This document shows positions 1 to 8,204 of a stretch of DNA of 64,000 nucleotides, in pieces. The DNA comes from Photobacterium indicum (GTDB taxonomy: Bacteria; Pseudomonadota; Gammaproteobacteria; Enterobacterales; Vibrionaceae). How positions within the stretch are numbered: the first letter of the stretch is position 1; the number at the start of each line of letters is the position of its first letter. The notes below the pieces were generated by a model, which saw nothing but the letters and a program-made list of their open reading frames with translations, made no database searches and was not told the DNA's origin. The stretch spans positions 58,546 to 122,545 of the forward strand of contig NZ_PYOC01000014.1 of NCBI RefSeq assembly GCF_003026215.1. Direction: 5' to 3'. The position numbers and the translations under genes were made by a program.

Positions 1-806
1 TCAACGGCATCACCAAATGTTTCTTTCAGAAAATGGCAGACGTGCTGATTTTCGCTAAGGTTAAGTGTACACGTTGAATACACCATCATGCCGCCTGTTT
101 TCAGCGCCTGAAAGGCACTAATAATAAGGTTTCGTTGAATGGCTGCGATGTCTTCAATGGAACTTAGGCTCCAGTTCGCCATTGCATCGCTGTCTTTACG
201 AATAGCGCCTTCACCTGAACAAGGCGCATCAAGCAAAATAGTATCAAATGATTCTGGGGCCCAACCACCAAACACACAGCCGTCAAAGTGGGTGAGTGCT
301 GCATTGTAAACGCCACAACGTTGTAGGTTCGCATGAAGCACTTTAATACGGCTTGCTGCTAATTCATTTGCCACTAATGCGCCACGGTTTTGCATTGCAC
401 AAGCAATTTGCGTCGTTTTTGAACCGGGAGCTGATGCCATATCAAGTACACAATCTAACGCATCGTTATCTTTTAATAATGCAGTTACAGGCATCATAGA
501 GCTTGCTTCTTGAATATAGAACAAGCCAGCCATGTGCTCTGCTGTATTACCTAACGATACCGATTTTTCATCTTCTCGTTCAATCCAAAACCCTGTGTCA
601 CACCATGGTACTGGTGTTAACGTCCAATCTTTATCAGACACACGAACAAGAAAATCTTCAACGCTAATTTTTAATGTATTCACGCGAATACTACGGCGTA
701 AAGGTGTTCTACATGATGCGATAAATTCATCCATGCTTAGGTGCTCTGGTATGATTTCACGGATCATTTCAATAAATGTGTCTGGGATATAGGTTTTAGG
801 ATTCAA
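1..806 (-). CDS. rsmF: 16S rRNA (cytosine-C5-)methyltransferase RsmF, 3' part beyond window
   Basis: The minus strand is open from the left edge to about 806 and encodes the N-terminal ~268 residues of an RsmF/YebU-type enzyme, which methylates C1407 of 16S rRNA with S-adenosylmethionine. Visible landmarks are the RRSIRVNTLKISVEDF segment, the family stretch GLFYIQEASSMMPV, the SAM-binding motif MASAPGSKTTQ and the catalytic DAPCSGEG motif. The second conserved cysteine is in STCTLN near the edge. The start is uncertain. A TTG at 804-806 gives an N-terminus (NPKTYIPDTF) like known RsmF proteins, whereas the first ATG (about residue 14) would remove conserved residues. The C-terminal domain lies outside the window. 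Identification is confident; the start is a best guess. Confidence 0.9.
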   Translation of the reverse strand, partial: MNPKTYIPDTFIEMIREIIPEHLSMDEFIASCRTPLRRSIRVNTLKISVEDFLVRVSDKDWTLTPVPWCDTGFWIEREDEKSVSLGNTAEHMAGLFYIQEASSMMPVTALLKDNDALDCVLDMASAPGSKTTQIACAMQNRGALVANELAASRIKVLHANLQRCGVYNAALTHFDGCVFGGWAPESFDTILLDAPCSGEGAIRKDSDAMANWSLSSIEDIAAIQRNLIISAFQALKTGGMMVYSTCTLNLSENQHVCHFLKETFGDAV

Positions 807-910
807 GAGACTATCTCGATTAACTAGCAATGGGGCGAGATTCTATACCAAATAGTAGGAATAATCGAACGCTCAAGCTTGATTGAACAGGTTTTTAATC
901 AAGTAGGTAG

Positions 911-941
911 GATTAAAAAGATAGGAGCGCAAAAGCGCTCC
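911..941 (-). terminator. Rho-independent terminator downstream of letB
   Basis: The stem GGAGCGC/GCGCTCC with an AAAA loop lies at 924-941. On the minus strand it is followed by a T-rich run (923-911). It sits 40 bases beyond the letB stop codon and would end the letA-letB transcript. Confidence 0.8.
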
Positions 942-980
942 TTAAATCAAAAATCACATCGTTATAACAGCTAGGTGCTA

Positions 981-3608
981 CTAGTCACGAGGAATGGCGG
1001 TACGCCATGTTTTCCATCTGTCGTCAGCTTCTCTATGTAGCAAGAAATGATCTTCTTGTTTAGCAAGCGGTGATAAAGGTTGTTCTTCTGGTGTGGCAAA
1101 AGAAATACCACCACGCAGTAAACTATCAACGGTACCTGTTTGTATTTTGGCTCCCGTTAAGCCGATGGTGAAATCAACGCCTGAGGTATTCCAGAACACG
1201 GTATCGGTACGAATAAGGTGGCTGTATTCCTTTTCAATTTGGATTTTAATCAATACGCGGTCAGATAAATCACCTAGAGATACTTTGATTACTTGGCCAA
1301 CTTGAATATCACGGTAAAGAAGTGGGGTGCCTTCACTCACAGAACCTCGGTCTTCACTTTCTAGAATCAATGTTAAACCTGATGAAATCAGCTTTGCTGT
1401 ACCCAAGTTAAACGTTTGGGAATAAGAGCCATCACCTGGTTGCACAGCAATATAGCTGTTTAATAATGAATCTAAGTTTTTTGCACCTGACAGGCTTAAT
1501 TTGGGGGTGACTGTCCAGAAATAGCTGTTTGATTTTGCCAAAATCTTGGCGTATTTAGGGAATAATCGCGCCTTTATCTGTACATTAGCCAGCTCAAAAT
1601 TAGGTTCGATACTAACAACCTTGCCCACATTAATACCTTGATAACGGATGTCTGCATTTTTCGATACAGAGCGTGCATCTGGCGCTGTTAGGGTGACTAA
1701 TAAGCCAAAATTTTGAGCGTCACTTAAGCTTGGATATAATTTGAATTTCGACCCTGCCTTATTTGTGACTCCGACGATATCATCAAATGCGATCCCCCCT
1801 TTAATGAGCGTACTAATAGGGTCGGCTTTAACTTTAACCCCATCTAATCCAGCTTCGATTTCAACACCAGAACGATTCCAAAAAACCGTACTAGGGCTGA
1901 TTAAATGACGATATTTATTCTCAACCTTAAATGACACAGTTACACCGTCACGTACAAGGGCGTAGCCAGTCACTTCACCAACTTGTAGGTTACGATAAAG
2001 AATAGGGCTACCCTCTGAAACGGGCGGTAATTCATCGGCAAAGAGCGAGTATTTAGCGAATCCGCGTTGGTTATCAGCGGCAAGGTTAGACAGACGCTTA
2101 TTTTCGTAAAGAGGGTAACTCTTTTGAATATTCTTAGACCCTGATGAGGTAAAGCTAATACCATTACTGATCAGTTGATCGGCAGGTGGCATTGATACGT
2201 CGATGCCTTTCGCACTGATGCTTGCTTGAATACCACCGTCTATAAAGAATCGACTGTTAGAACGTACAAGGGATGTGTATTGAGGACGAACAATAACATC
2301 GAAGCGCACTCTATTGCCTTCAAAAGAGACTTTCTTCACTCGGCCTACATCTAAACCGCGGTGACGAAGCTTAGAGCCTCGCTCTATACCGTAGCTGTTA
2401 TTGGCATACAACGCGAAGCTAACAGTACCCGGTTGCTGTTCCTGTAGCTGGTCTTGTGTTATAGCTTTGAACATTCGCGCCTTTTCGCCTTCACCTGGTA
2501 TTAAGGTTAAGAAGTTACCGCGAATAAGGTTACCAATATTCTTAACCCCATTTAAAGACAATTCAGCTTCTTCTAATAGCAAGCGAGAGCCCGTATTTAG
2601 CAAGTCACTCATGCTTGGCTCGATTGCTGCGTTAGCAATAATTTTATTGGTCTCTTTATCAAGGCGAAGGCTTGAAATTTTGCCGATCTCTAACCCACGA
2701 TAGATAATAGGCGCGCCACTTGTACTGATGTTATTACCGTCAGGTAATTCAACTTTTATGGCAATACCACGACCTGCAGTATTCAAATCTGGATATAAGC
2801 GAAATAGATGATTGGGATCGATAGCAACGCCTTCATCGGGAGAATCAAAGGCAATGGCACCACCAATCATGGCTGATAGGCTCTCAAATTGAACATCAAC
2901 ACCATTAAAACCAATGTTGGCACTCATGCCACTGACATTCCAGAATCGACTCTTATTGGTTATCAGCTCTGAATATTGTGGTTTGATAGTAACATCAATT
3001 AATACCTGCTTTCGGTTCTCACTTAGCGTGTAGTTATACACTTCACCGACAGGGATCTTTTTATAAAAGACTTGCGAGCCAATACTGACAGAGCCAAGAT
3101 CGGGTGAGCGCAATTGCAACGTTAACCCTTCTCCCAAAGGTGTATCAGCAGGTTGGGTATCCAGCGCGGTAAATTTATTGGTGGTTTTGCCTTCCCCTGG
3201 TTGCAAGGCAATGTAATTACCAGACACCAAGGCATCTAACCCCGATATACCAGTGATTGATGCTTTAGGCTTTACTAACCAAAAACGCGTGTTTGCTTTT
3301 AATGTTTGTACGGCTTTAGGGTAAATATCCGCATCGACATAAATACTTTGAAGATCTTCTGATAAGTTCACGTCACGAACAATACCGACTTCAAGGCCTT
3401 GATAACGAATAGTTGTTCTACCTGCAATCAAGCCAGCAGCATCATTAAAATGGATTTGAATACGTTCACCAGATTCATTCACCGCTTTAAATACGAGCCA
3501 TCCCGCGAGCACAAGTGCAAGTAGGGGCAGTAGCCATAAAGGGGATAATCCACGGTCACGACGTATATCTACTGCTTCGGGTTGTTGATCATTTTGTCCG
3601 TTATTCAT
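981..3608 (-). CDS. letB: MCE-domain intermembrane lipid transport protein LetB (YebT)
   Basis: This 875-residue protein is close in length to E. coli LetB (about 877). It has a short cytoplasmic N-terminus, one transmembrane helix at about residues 22-43 (LSPLWLLPLLALVLAGWLVF), and then a long periplasmic part made of repeated MCE units. The recurring signature is IxYRGLxVGxV-like (for example IRYQGLEVGIV, IIYRGLEIGKI, LRHRGLDVGRV, ILYRNLQVGEV, IRYQGINVGKV, LLYRDIQVGQV), consistent with the seven-ring tunnel known for LetB. The family carries lipids between inner and outer membranes. The start overlaps the end of letA by 8 bp, so the pair is translationally coupled. Confidence 0.95.
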   Translation of the reverse strand: MNNGQNDQQPEAVDIRRDRGLSPLWLLPLLALVLAGWLVFKAVNESGERIQIHFNDAAGLIAGRTTIRYQGLEVGIVRDVNLSEDLQSIYVDADIYPKAVQTLKANTRFWLVKPKASITGISGLDALVSGNYIALQPGEGKTTNKFTALDTQPADTPLGEGLTLQLRSPDLGSVSIGSQVFYKKIPVGEVYNYTLSENRKQVLIDVTIKPQYSELITNKSRFWNVSGMSANIGFNGVDVQFESLSAMIGGAIAFDSPDEGVAIDPNHLFRLYPDLNTAGRGIAIKVELPDGNNISTSGAPIIYRGLEIGKISSLRLDKETNKIIANAAIEPSMSDLLNTGSRLLLEEAELSLNGVKNIGNLIRGNFLTLIPGEGEKARMFKAITQDQLQEQQPGTVSFALYANNSYGIERGSKLRHRGLDVGRVKKVSFEGNRVRFDVIVRPQYTSLVRSNSRFFIDGGIQASISAKGIDVSMPPADQLISNGISFTSSGSKNIQKSYPLYENKRLSNLAADNQRGFAKYSLFADELPPVSEGSPILYRNLQVGEVTGYALVRDGVTVSFKVENKYRHLISPSTVFWNRSGVEIEAGLDGVKVKADPISTLIKGGIAFDDIVGVTNKAGSKFKLYPSLSDAQNFGLLVTLTAPDARSVSKNADIRYQGINVGKVVSIEPNFELANVQIKARLFPKYAKILAKSNSYFWTVTPKLSLSGAKNLDSLLNSYIAVQPGDGSYSQTFNLGTAKLISSGLTLILESEDRGSVSEGTPLLYRDIQVGQVIKVSLGDLSDRVLIKIQIEKEYSHLIRTDTVFWNTSGVDFTIGLTGAKIQTGTVDSLLRGGISFATPEEQPLSPLAKQEDHFLLHREADDRWKTWRTAIPRD

Positions 3609-4866
3609 AGTTGTCCCATATCAGACGAGAATCTAAGTTTTCTACTGCTAACATTGTTAAAACCACTACCACTCCAAACGCAATAGCGCCTGGCCCTGGA
3701 GTGAAATCCAAAATTTGTCCACGGTCGATCAGCGTTACCATGAGGGAGATAACAAATAAATCCATTACCGACCATTTGCCTACCCATTGAATAACACGAA
3801 AAGCAAGCATGCGTTGTTTGTGATATATACAGCGTTTAAATTGGATACAAAGCAGGATGTAAGCCATACCTAAGATCTTAGCGACGGGTACAACAATACT
3901 GGCAATAAAGATAATGATTGCTATACCCGTCATGTCTGTTTTTACTAAATAAGCGACACCTGAAAAGATCGTATCTTCTGCTCTTTTCCCGTTATTCAAA
4001 AATATCGAAATAGGGTATAAGTTTGCAGGGAAAATAAAGACTGTTGCCGCAATTAAAAAGGCCCATGTTCGTTGAATTGAACGTGGTTTACGGTGATGTA
4101 AGAGCGAATCACAGCGAATGCAGTGTGAAGAATAAGCCTGTGTCATATGGCATGTTTCACAATGAATCTCTTCCAGTGTTTGTAATTGATTATTTATTGG
4201 GTTCGTAGATTCATTATCACTTTTAGCCTGTTCGCCAGCTAAAGGTCGAATTGTCTTAAACGTAGGGTGATCTTTTTCTGGTTGCCATGATTCCCAATAA
4301 CGGTTTGGGCTAACACGAGTAATAAGTAAAGACATCAACACCTGCAAGATAACCAAACAATATAGGCCGGGTCCTACGTAGATATCGGCATAATCTTGTA
4401 CTTTGAAACATGCGATTGCCAAGCTAACTAAGAATACATCGTACATTGCCCAATGCTTTAAGTGGGTGATTACCCATAAAGATGATTTTAATAAACTAAA
4501 ATTTTTCACCTTTAACGCTAGCTGAGCACCTAGTACAGACAGGCTAACTAATAAAGGGGCAATAGAGCTACAAAATAAAATAAGAAGCGCAACGGCAGGA
4601 AATTCTGATGCAAGGCTAAATGTACCAGACGGGAGTGTCGCTGGAATCATGACTCCAAATAAACGTATCGTGATTAACGGAAAAATATGGGTTGGAACAA
4701 AAAGGATGAGACAAGCTAAAGCGATGGCGAGTTCGCCACTGAATCGACATTTACCACCACGGTAAAGACGTGTGCTACAACGTGGGCAATATGCGCTTTT
4801 ACCACGAGGTGCTGCATGGGGCATTATAGATAAGTCGCAGCCTGGGCAACGTCGAGCCATCGACAT
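3601..4866 (-). CDS. letA: PqiA/LetA-family inner-membrane protein (YebS)
   Basis: This 421-residue integral membrane protein carries two CxxC zinc-ribbon pairs. The first is at the extreme N-terminus (RRCPGCDLS with YCPRCSTRL) and the second is near residues 235-255 (IHCETCHM with SHCIRCDSLL). Each precedes a block of roughly four hydrophobic helices, the internal duplication typical of PqiA/LetA. LetA is the inner-membrane partner of LetB in lipid trafficking. The 3' end overlaps the letB start, so both are made from one transcript. The ATG at 4866 opens MSMARRCPGC; MARR two codons later is an alternative. Confidence 0.92.
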   Translation of the reverse strand: MSMARRCPGCDLSIMPHAAPRGKSAYCPRCSTRLYRGGKCRFSGELAIALACLILFVPTHIFPLITIRLFGVMIPATLPSGTFSLASEFPAVALLILFCSSIAPLLVSLSVLGAQLALKVKNFSLLKSSLWVITHLKHWAMYDVFLVSLAIACFKVQDYADIYVGPGLYCLVILQVLMSLLITRVSPNRYWESWQPEKDHPTFKTIRPLAGEQAKSDNESTNPINNQLQTLEEIHCETCHMTQAYSSHCIRCDSLLHHRKPRSIQRTWAFLIAATVFIFPANLYPISIFLNNGKRAEDTIFSGVAYLVKTDMTGIAIIIFIASIVVPVAKILGMAYILLCIQFKRCIYHKQRMLAFRVIQWVGKWSVMDLFVISLMVTLIDRGQILDFTPGPGAIAFGVVVVLTMLAVENLDSRLIWDNYE

Positions 4867-4910
4867 GTTGATGTCATCCTTAATATCAAACCAAATGGGT
4901 CGGGTATATG

Positions 4911-4937
4911 ATAATGGCCTTATTTAAAGGCCATTAT
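4911..4937. terminator. Stem-loop between the ABC exporter and letA
   Basis: An 11-bp perfect stem (ATAATGGCCTT/AAGGCCATTAT) with a 5-base loop lies 23 bases past the stop codon of the minus-strand ABC exporter and upstream of letA. No clear T-run follows on the minus strand, so it could be an attenuating terminator or an RNA-stabilising hairpin. Confidence 0.5.
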
Positions 4938-4959
4938 TCAATTGAAAACGAACACTATA

Positions 4960-6912
4960 TTATTTTGAGTTCATTCTGGCTACTGCCAAGTTATCTTCAC
5001 TGGTATTACCATCAAGCTTTTTATGATCAATAACTTGTGTATTGTGCGTTTCTTGACCATTTTCATTGGTGTTGTTACTGATCACGTCTGAAACCAGCAC
5101 TGATTGATGTTTTTCATCAGGTGATTGCACAGAACCATATAAAGTTTGGTATAAGCCTTTCTCATTAACAAGTTCTTTATGTGTACCTGTCTGGCTTACT
5201 TGCCCATCTTCGAGCACGTATATTAAATCAGCTTGCTTAACCGCAGATAAACGGTGCGCAACAATAAGAGTTGTTTTGCCGACTAAAAATTCATTCAAAG
5301 CAGTATGTAGCGCGGCTTCTGTTGCTGTATCTAAAGCTGACGTTGCTTCATCAAGTATGACAAACTCAGGATCAGACAAGACCATACGTGCAATAGCAAG
5401 ACGTTGTCGCTGCCCACCTGATAAGCGAATACCTTGACGGCCAATTTCAGTGTCTAAGCCATTAGTTAGGCGCTCTGTTACATCGGTTAATTGGGCTATA
5501 TCTAATGCTAACCACAATTGTTCATCAGTATAATCAGCACCTAACGTTAAATTCTGCCTTAACGTATCATTAAACAATACAGGGTGCTGTAATACCACCG
5601 CCATTTTGTTTCGAAGATTGTCGTAACCAACATCTTCAATAGGGTGATTATTGATTAAGATATCCCCAGTATTTTTTTGATAAATGCCCAATAGCAATTG
5701 AATCAAGGTTGATTTACCGCCGCCTGAAGAGCCGACTAGCGCCACTCTCTTCCCTGCAGGGATAACTAAATTCAGATCCCGTAACACTTCTTTATCTTCA
5801 TCGTAGGCGAAATGTAGATTTTCCACTTCTATATGTAATGTTTCACCATCAACGAAAGGATTTACTTTTGGTGCTGGACGAACTTCTTCTTCTAACACTA
5901 ATACGCTGTTTAAACGTTGCATCGCGGCTGAAGCACTGTACCAAGCAAACTGAATGCCTAATAGCTCTTGCACGGGGCCTAACATAAACCATAGGTAACC
6001 AAATACAGCAAACATCTGGCCAATAGATAAATCACTGAACAGCACCATCAACATTGCAGCAGCGCGGAATAGCTCAAATCCTAATAAGAAGAGTAGAAAA
6101 GAAACACGCCCCGCAGCTTCTGATTGCCATGCGTATTTATCCGCATTATGGCGAATGTCATTTGCGTTCGATTTTAATTGGGCAAGAAATTCACGCTCAC
6201 GGTTAGATGCGCGTAGCTGGTAGAGACCCTCAAGCGTTTCAACAAGGCGCTGTTGGAATTTTTCAAATGCTTGGTTTTCTTTCTTCTTCAGATTTTTTAC
6301 GCGATTGCCCATTAACCGAGAAGCGTAAACCACCATAGGGTTAACAAGTAGGATGAGTAACCCAAGTTGCCAATTTAGCCACAGTAGAATAACGGCCGTA
6401 CCAATGACCGTTAACAAGCCGATTAAAAAGCGGCTCAACGTATCACCCACGAATTTGTCGATGGTTTCGACGTCGGTAATAAGGTGCGAAGTTATACCGC
6501 CACTGCCTCGTTCTTCATATTGACGCATACTGATGCGCCCCAGTTTATCAAGGAGGTGGCCACGAATGTTATAAGTTATATCTTTTGCGACGAGGGTAAA
6601 CTGCCGACTTTGCAGTATATTAAGCGCTTGTCCTGCTACGCGCATCAATACCACTAGGAACAACACCATTAAGATGTACCCAGTTGCTTCATGGAATGAT
6701 TCTGGCAACAAGAGTTTTAAGAATTTGACCCCATCAGCGGGTTTATCAAGCAAGACTTCATCAACCATTAAAGGCATTAGAAGTGGGATTGGCACGCTAA
6801 CCAACGTTGCTATGAGAGCAATAATATTTGCAGCGACAAGTCTTGGGCGGTGACGTTTTGCTTGCTTTAGAAGCCAAGACCAGTTAATTGTTTGGTTTAC
6901 AGAATCTTTCAC
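4960..6912 (-). CDS. ABC exporter (fused membrane and ATPase domains, MsbA/MdlB type)
   Basis: This is a half-transporter with an N-terminal six-helix exporter domain (roughly residues 15-300) and a C-terminal nucleotide-binding domain. The ATPase shows Walker A GSSGGGKST (about residue 392), the signature LSGGQRQR (about 499), Walker B VILDEATSALD (about 519) and the H-loop IVAHRLS. I prefer the GTG at 6910-6912 (VKDSVNQTINWSW, 650 aa) because an AGGAAT ribosome site lies just upstream. A longer reading frame to 7026 would overlap the divergent msrC gene. The last ~60 residues are a polar tail with no recognisable domain. The substrate cannot be told from sequence; lipid or drug export is typical of the subfamily. 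Confidence 0.85.
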   Translation of the reverse strand: MKDSVNQTINWSWLLKQAKRHRPRLVAANIIALIATLVSVPIPLLMPLMVDEVLLDKPADGVKFLKLLLPESFHEATGYILMVLFLVVLMRVAGQALNILQSRQFTLVAKDITYNIRGHLLDKLGRISMRQYEERGSGGITSHLITDVETIDKFVGDTLSRFLIGLLTVIGTAVILLWLNWQLGLLILLVNPMVVYASRLMGNRVKNLKKKENQAFEKFQQRLVETLEGLYQLRASNREREFLAQLKSNANDIRHNADKYAWQSEAAGRVSFLLFLLGFELFRAAAMLMVLFSDLSIGQMFAVFGYLWFMLGPVQELLGIQFAWYSASAAMQRLNSVLVLEEEVRPAPKVNPFVDGETLHIEVENLHFAYDEDKEVLRDLNLVIPAGKRVALVGSSGGGKSTLIQLLLGIYQKNTGDILINNHPIEDVGYDNLRNKMAVVLQHPVLFNDTLRQNLTLGADYTDEQLWLALDIAQLTDVTERLTNGLDTEIGRQGIRLSGGQRQRLAIARMVLSDPEFVILDEATSALDTATEAALHTALNEFLVGKTTLIVAHRLSAVKQADLIYVLEDGQVSQTGTHKELVNEKGLYQTLYGSVQSPDEKHQSVLVSDVISNNTNENGQETHNTQVIDHKKLDGNTSEDNLAVARMNSK

Positions 6913-6915
6913 AAT

Positions 6916-6934
6916 GATAATGATTCCTATTATT
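6916..6934. promoter_or_regulatory. Possible Fur-like box between the ABC exporter and msrC
   Basis: The stretch GATAATGATTCCTATTATT matches about 14 of 19 positions of the classical Fur box. It lies just upstream of the GTG start of the minus-strand exporter and in the leader of the divergent msrC gene. The right half is poor, so this may simply be AT-rich promoter DNA. Confidence 0.25.
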
Positions 6935-6974
6935 GGTGGGGGAGCTATATTAACGGCTATATAAGGAGTAAGCC

Positions 6975-7433
6975 ATGGAAAATAAGAACGCGTTTTATAA
7001 AAGATTAACTCAGCAGGCAATTGCACTGACAGAAGGTGAGCCTGATTTGATTGCTAATATCTCTAATATTAGTGCGTTACTGAATATGGAGTTAGAAGAT
7101 ATTAACTGGGTAGGCTTTTATTTACTCAAAGGCGATCAGTTAGTGCTTGGTCCATTTCAAGGAAAAGTCGCATGTGTGCGTATTCCTGTTGGGCGAGGTG
7201 TATGTGGTACCGCCATCTCAGAAAACAAGGTACAACGGGTTTCTGATGTGCATGCCTTCCCTGGGCACATTGCTTGTGATGCCGTCAGTAATTCTGAAAT
7301 CGTAATACCACTAGCCGTTAAAGGGAAATTGGTTGGCGTTTTGGATATTGATAGCCCAAGTTTGTCAAGATTTGACCAAAATGATGAAGATGGACTAGTG
7401 TATTTTGTGAAAGAACTACAAAAAAGCCTCTAA
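6975..7433 (+). CDS. msrC: Free methionine-(R)-sulfoxide reductase (GAF domain)
   Basis: This 152-residue single-GAF-domain protein is of the YebR/fRMsr type, which reduces free L-methionine-(R)-sulfoxide to methionine in the cytoplasm. The three family cysteines are present: Cys67 (GKVACVRIP), Cys77 (GRGVCGTA) and Cys101 (GHIACDA). The spacings of 10 and 24 residues equal those between Cys84, Cys94 and Cys118 of the E. coli enzyme. The start ATG has a strong AAGGAG ribosome site (ATAAGGAGTAAGCC). It is divergent from the ABC exporter, with about 60 bp between the two starts. Confidence 0.93.
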   Translation: MENKNAFYKRLTQQAIALTEGEPDLIANISNISALLNMELEDINWVGFYLLKGDQLVLGPFQGKVACVRIPVGRGVCGTAISENKVQRVSDVHAFPGHIACDAVSNSEIVIPLAVKGKLVGVLDIDSPSLSRFDQNDEDGLVYFVKELQKSL

Positions 7434-7542
7434 TTGTATGCTTTCGGTGGTTTTTCATTGTTAGGTAACTATAATAGCGACACTATTTCTTTTTGATCAC
7501 AGTACACACAGCGAGATCTCTCGTTTTATGTCAGGAAACTCC

Positions 7543-8187
7543 ATGGAAAACTCTGAAAAGTTAACGAACAGTAAAGAAGTTATTGCATACATTGCTGAGC
7601 GTTTCCCAAAATGTTTTACTATTGAAGGTGAAGCTAAGCCACTTAAAATTGGTATCTTCCAAGATTTAGCTGAGCGCTTAAATGAAGATGAAAAAGTAAG
7701 TAAAACACAATTACGTACTGCACTACGTCAATACACATCTTCTTGGCGTTATCTTCATGGAGTAAAAGCCGGTGTAAACCGTGTTGACCTTGATGGCAAT
7801 GAATGTGGCGTTCTAGAGCAAGAGCACGTAGAACACGCACAAAAAGCCCTTGAAGAAAGCAAAGCTAAAGTTCGTGCTCGTCGTAAAGAGCAAGCAGTTG
7901 CTAAAGCTGCTGCAAGCAAAGATGGCGAAGCGAAAACAAATAAAAATCACGCTAAATCAGCTAAACCCAAGAACACTAAGCCAAAAACGTCTAAGCTAGA
8001 TAAAAAGCCTGCAGATACATCCCGTGCTTTAACAGCTGATGAAGTAAAAGTTGGCAACGATGTTTTAGTGAATATGGGCTCTGGTAACATGCCGGCATCT
8101 ATCGTTGAATTTAACAAGGACGATGTGCGTGTTCGTTTAACCAATGGTTTGACCATGGTTGTAAAAATGGAGCACCTGCGTTCGTAA
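7543..8187 (+). CDS. proQ: RNA chaperone ProQ
   Basis: This 214-residue ProQ/FinO-family RNA-binding protein has an N-terminal FinO domain at about residues 1-120 (the stretch KNSKEVIAYIAERFPKCF is typical), a Lys/Ala-rich linker, and a C-terminal Tudor/SH3-like domain (VGNDVLVNMGSGNMPASIVE...VRVRLTNG). ProQ binds structured sRNAs and mRNA 3' ends and in enterobacteria influences ProP. I use the ATG at 7543, preceded by AGGAAA, rather than the upstream in-frame ATG at 7528, because known orthologs begin MEN. It lies 17 bp upstream of prc; the two genes are usually co-transcribed. Confidence 0.95.
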   Translation: MENSEKLTNSKEVIAYIAERFPKCFTIEGEAKPLKIGIFQDLAERLNEDEKVSKTQLRTALRQYTSSWRYLHGVKAGVNRVDLDGNECGVLEQEHVEHAQKALEESKAKVRARRKEQAVAKAAASKDGEAKTNKNHAKSAKPKNTKPKTSKLDKKPADTSRALTADEVKVGNDVLVNMGSGNMPASIVEFNKDDVRVRLTNGLTMVVKMEHLRS

Positions 8188-8204
8188 AGGAGAATGCTCG
8201 ACGC